Source: Bacteroidota bacterium (lineage in GTDB: Bacteria; Bacteroidota; Bacteroidia; SpSt-205; S141-50). Taken from it: a stretch of 7,979 bases of DNA. The notes beneath the pieces were generated by a model. That model had not been told where the DNA came from, searched no databases, and saw nothing but the letters and a program-made list of their open reading frames with translations. This document shows positions 7,442-7,979 of this stretch, piece by piece (positions within the stretch are counted from its first letter, which is position 1; every line of letters begins with the position of its first letter). A program made the translations under genes and the position numbers. The stretch is from assembly GCA_015490695.1 (NCBI GenBank), contig WFXK01000061.1, positions 1 to 7,979 of the forward strand. The letters are read 5' to 3'.

Positions 7442-7551
7442 AGTAGTTTGCGATCGCAATCCACCCTGGTTCAATGCAAACTGAAAAAATAAGTGGCAAT
7501 ATTGTAAACAATAAGGATCGCAATCCACCCTGGTTCAATGCAAACTCCAGA

Positions 7552-7583
7552 CAAAAGTATATGATATTCATGAAATATGCAAG
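7552..7583 (-). promoter_or_regulatory. candidate minus-strand promoter at the edge of the repeat cluster
   Basis: On the minus strand 7559-7552 reads TACTTTTG, an exact TAnnTTTG match. CTTG, one change from TTTG, stands at 7583-7580 with a 20-nt spacer. Transcription would start about 4-5 nt further on, right at the boundary of the first repeat (7546), and read through the cluster. Confidence 0.4.
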
Positions 7584-7585
7584 GG

Positions 7586-7616
7586 CAAAACTAAGAAAAT
7601 TTCAGTCGCACGCAAA
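7586..7616 (-). promoter_or_regulatory. strong candidate minus-strand promoter upstream of the repeat cluster
   Basis: On the minus strand TTTG at 7616-7613 and TAGTTTTG at 7593-7586 are separated by 19 nt, a full match to the Bacteroidota consensus. The transcript would begin near 7582, about 36 nt before the first repeat, and run through all repeats towards the envelope operon. The -33 element lies inside a dyad of GTCGCAC/GTGCGAC (7605-7642), which could be an operator. Confidence 0.58.
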
Positions 7617-7642
7617 AAAGCCCTAATCATAGGGAGTGCGAC
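7605..7642. repeat. nested inverted repeat around a promoter -33 element
   Basis: The outer arms GTCGCAC (7605-7611) and GTGCGAC (7636-7642) are perfect reverse complements. Inside lie a second dyad, CCCTA (7621-7625) and TAGGG (7630-7634), with a 4-nt loop. The left half of the interval contains the -33 element of the 7586-7616 promoter. The heptamer GTGCGAC occurs again at 7351-7357 between two repeats. It could be a regulator-binding site or a structured element; there is no T-run, so it does not look like an intrinsic terminator. Confidence 0.5.
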
Positions 7643-7728
7643 AAATCTATCTTAAAAGTTAAATGCACTTTGCTTGGGTTCAATATAAATCAATAAAGGG
7701 CAGTACTGTGGCTGTGTACACGCCTGAC

Positions 7729-7760
7729 AAACTGAGGAAACTTAAAAGTTTCCTCAGTTT
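7729..7760. terminator. perfect palindrome, possible bidirectional terminator
   Basis: Two perfectly complementary 15-nt arms (7729-7743 and 7746-7760, AAACTGAGGAAACTT and its complement) flank a 2-nt centre. The hairpin ends in only TTT on either strand, so the U-tract is weak. It separates the minus-strand repeat/promoter region from the plus-strand gene at 7904. With no plus-strand gene ending just before it, it may act as an insulator or be a binding site. Confidence 0.5.
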
Positions 7761-7795
7761 CCAACAAAAAAGCACCTGAAAAAGAAACCATACCC

Positions 7796-7875
7796 GAGAT
7801 TCCTCGCCTTGCAGCTCGGCATGACGCGCACAGGGCAGAGGCTGTCGCGTCATGCCGAACGAATGTGAGGCATCT
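7796..7875. repeat. 80-bp imperfect inverted repeat, MITE/REP-like
   Basis: The left side runs from GAGATTCCTCG (7796-7806) and the right side ends with GAGGCATCT (7867-7875), an imperfect complement. The inner stem is strong: TCGGCATGACGCG (7816-7828) pairs perfectly with CGCGTCATGCCGA (7846-7858). One bulged C (7829) follows, then ACAG/CTGT (7830-7833 and 7842-7845) and an 8-nt loop. The wording (GAGATTCCTCG ... CGTCATGCCGA) resembles dispersed palindromic repeats seen in many bacterial genomes, so more copies elsewhere in this genome are expected. It ends 28 bp before the start of the next gene. No target-site duplication is evident. Confidence 0.6.
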
Positions 7876-7903
7876 TAAAACTTTTCTTTATCTTCGCTCT
7901 ATA

Positions 7904-7979
7904 ATGAAACGCCTGCCTATTGGTATACAAGATTTTGAGACCCTCATCAATAATAACTGCTACTACGTAGATAGAACCC
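7904..7979 (+). CDS. AAA-ATPase_like / PD-(D/E)XK family protein, N-terminal fragment
   Basis: The first 25 codons read MKRLPIGIQDFETLINNNCYYVDRT and run off the window. By memory of the family this matches the start of AAA-ATPase_like proteins with a C-terminal PD-(D/E)XK nuclease domain, which open with a PIGIQ-F-x-LR-x-YVDKT motif. They occur in many, often divergent, copies in Bacteroidota genomes. The function is not known; a link to mobile or defence DNA has been suggested for such families. The ATPase motifs lie beyond the window, so whether the gene is intact cannot be told. A weak promoter-like TATCTTCG (7889-7896, one change from TAnnTTTG) lies 7 nt before the ATG, and the inverted repeat at 7796-7875 lies just upstream. 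Confidence 0.72.
   Translation, partial: MKRLPIGIQDFETLINNNCYYVDRT

Larger units (their letters stand above)
7316..7546 (-). CRISPR. Small CRISPR-like repeat cluster, three exact repeats plus degenerate end copy
   Basis: A 29-bp unit, ATCGCAATCCACCC followed by TGGTTCAATGCAAAC, is identical at 7384-7412, 7453-7481 and 7517-7545. The last two copies also share a flanking G and T, giving 31 bp. A degenerate copy at 7316-7344 matches 21 of 29 positions. The stretches between units are 39, 40 and 35 bp and differ from each other. Read on the minus strand the unit begins GTTTGCATTGAACC, its degenerate copy is at the distal end, and an AT-rich stretch with promoter matches (7552-7616) lies at the proximal end, as expected for a leader. 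Against a CRISPR: no cas gene in view, an unusual repeat end (lacking the common ATTGAAA), only weak internal pairing, and the middle gap itself holds a repeat-like segment (7413-7441). A repeated regulatory leader or decayed minisatellite fits about as well. Confidence 0.42.
7263..7903. other. 641-bp intergenic region rich in repeats and promoter-like sites
   Basis: No convincing protein gene is found here. In order it holds the promoter of the minus operon (7271-7302), a CRISPR-like repeat cluster (7316-7546), two tandem minus-strand promoter matches (7552-7583 and 7586-7616), a dyad of GTCGCAC/GTGCGAC (7605-7642), a degenerate repeat-like stretch (7662-7690), a perfect palindrome (7729-7760), an 80-bp imperfect inverted repeat (7796-7875), and a weak TATCTTCG site just before the next gene. 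No cas gene, transposase or tRNA is seen. Confidence 0.8.

Noticed and set aside
7605..7642. Nested inverted repeat as an integron attC site or an intrinsic terminator
   Set aside because: The arms do not have the attC core (GTTRRRY/RYYYAAC) and no integrase or T-run is present.
7662..7690. Further degenerate repeat copy sharing GGTTCAAT
   Set aside because: Only 17 of 29 positions match and it lies outside the promoter-bounded cluster; it is too weak to call as a unit, though kept in mind for alignment.
7663..7779. 38-aa plus-strand reading (MHFAWVQYKSIKG...)
   Set aside because: It contains the whole perfect palindrome at 7729-7760, has no promoter match and no recognised family; the hairpin explains the sequence better.

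Overview
The window looks like chromosomal DNA from a member of the phylum Bacteroidota (class not resolved). Three kinds of evidence agree. Several intergenic sites match the Bacteroidota housekeeping promoter, TTTG-N19-21-TAnnTTTG, often with a very short leader. Start codons lack clear Shine-Dalgarno sequences. The gene families (MCE protein of the Bacteroidota type, PD40-OmpA fusion, YheI-like ABC exporter, AAA-ATPase_like/PD-(D/E)XK protein) are typical of that phylum. There are no rRNA or tRNA genes and no recognisable transposase.

Layout. (1) 1-920, minus: N-terminal part of mutL, cut by the window edge. (2) 921-991: a compact divergent promoter region. (3) 992-3895, plus: a tight operon of frr (ribosome recycling factor), an NtrC-type response regulator with an altered GAFTGA loop, and an MCE/MlaD-like envelope lipid-transport protein; the junctions are 1 nt apart and then a 4-nt ATGA overlap. 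(4) 3896-7262, minus: a second tight operon, read from high to low coordinates, of a 119-aa four-helix membrane protein, an ABC exporter and a PD40-OmpA outer-membrane/periplasmic protein. The two operons meet tail to tail with no base between their stop codons. (5) 7263-7903: about 640 bp without a convincing protein gene but full of structure. It holds a strong promoter for the minus operon, a CRISPR-like cluster of three identical 29-bp repeats plus degenerate copies, two tandem minus-strand promoter matches just outside that cluster, a dyad around one of these promoters, a perfect 15-bp-arm palindrome, and an 80-bp imperfect inverted repeat. (6) 7904-7979, plus: the first 25 codons of an AAA-ATPase_like/PD-(D/E)XK family protein.

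How it may fit together. The core-gene operons combine translation (frr) and repair (mutL) with envelope functions (MCE, ABC exporter, OmpA-like). The region most deserving attention is 7263-7660. There a small repeat array, with no cas gene in view, lies directly downstream of its own apparent promoters and upstream of the promoter of an envelope operon. It could be a small or orphan CRISPR array, a repeated regulatory leader, or a decaying repeat. I cannot decide between these from sequence alone.
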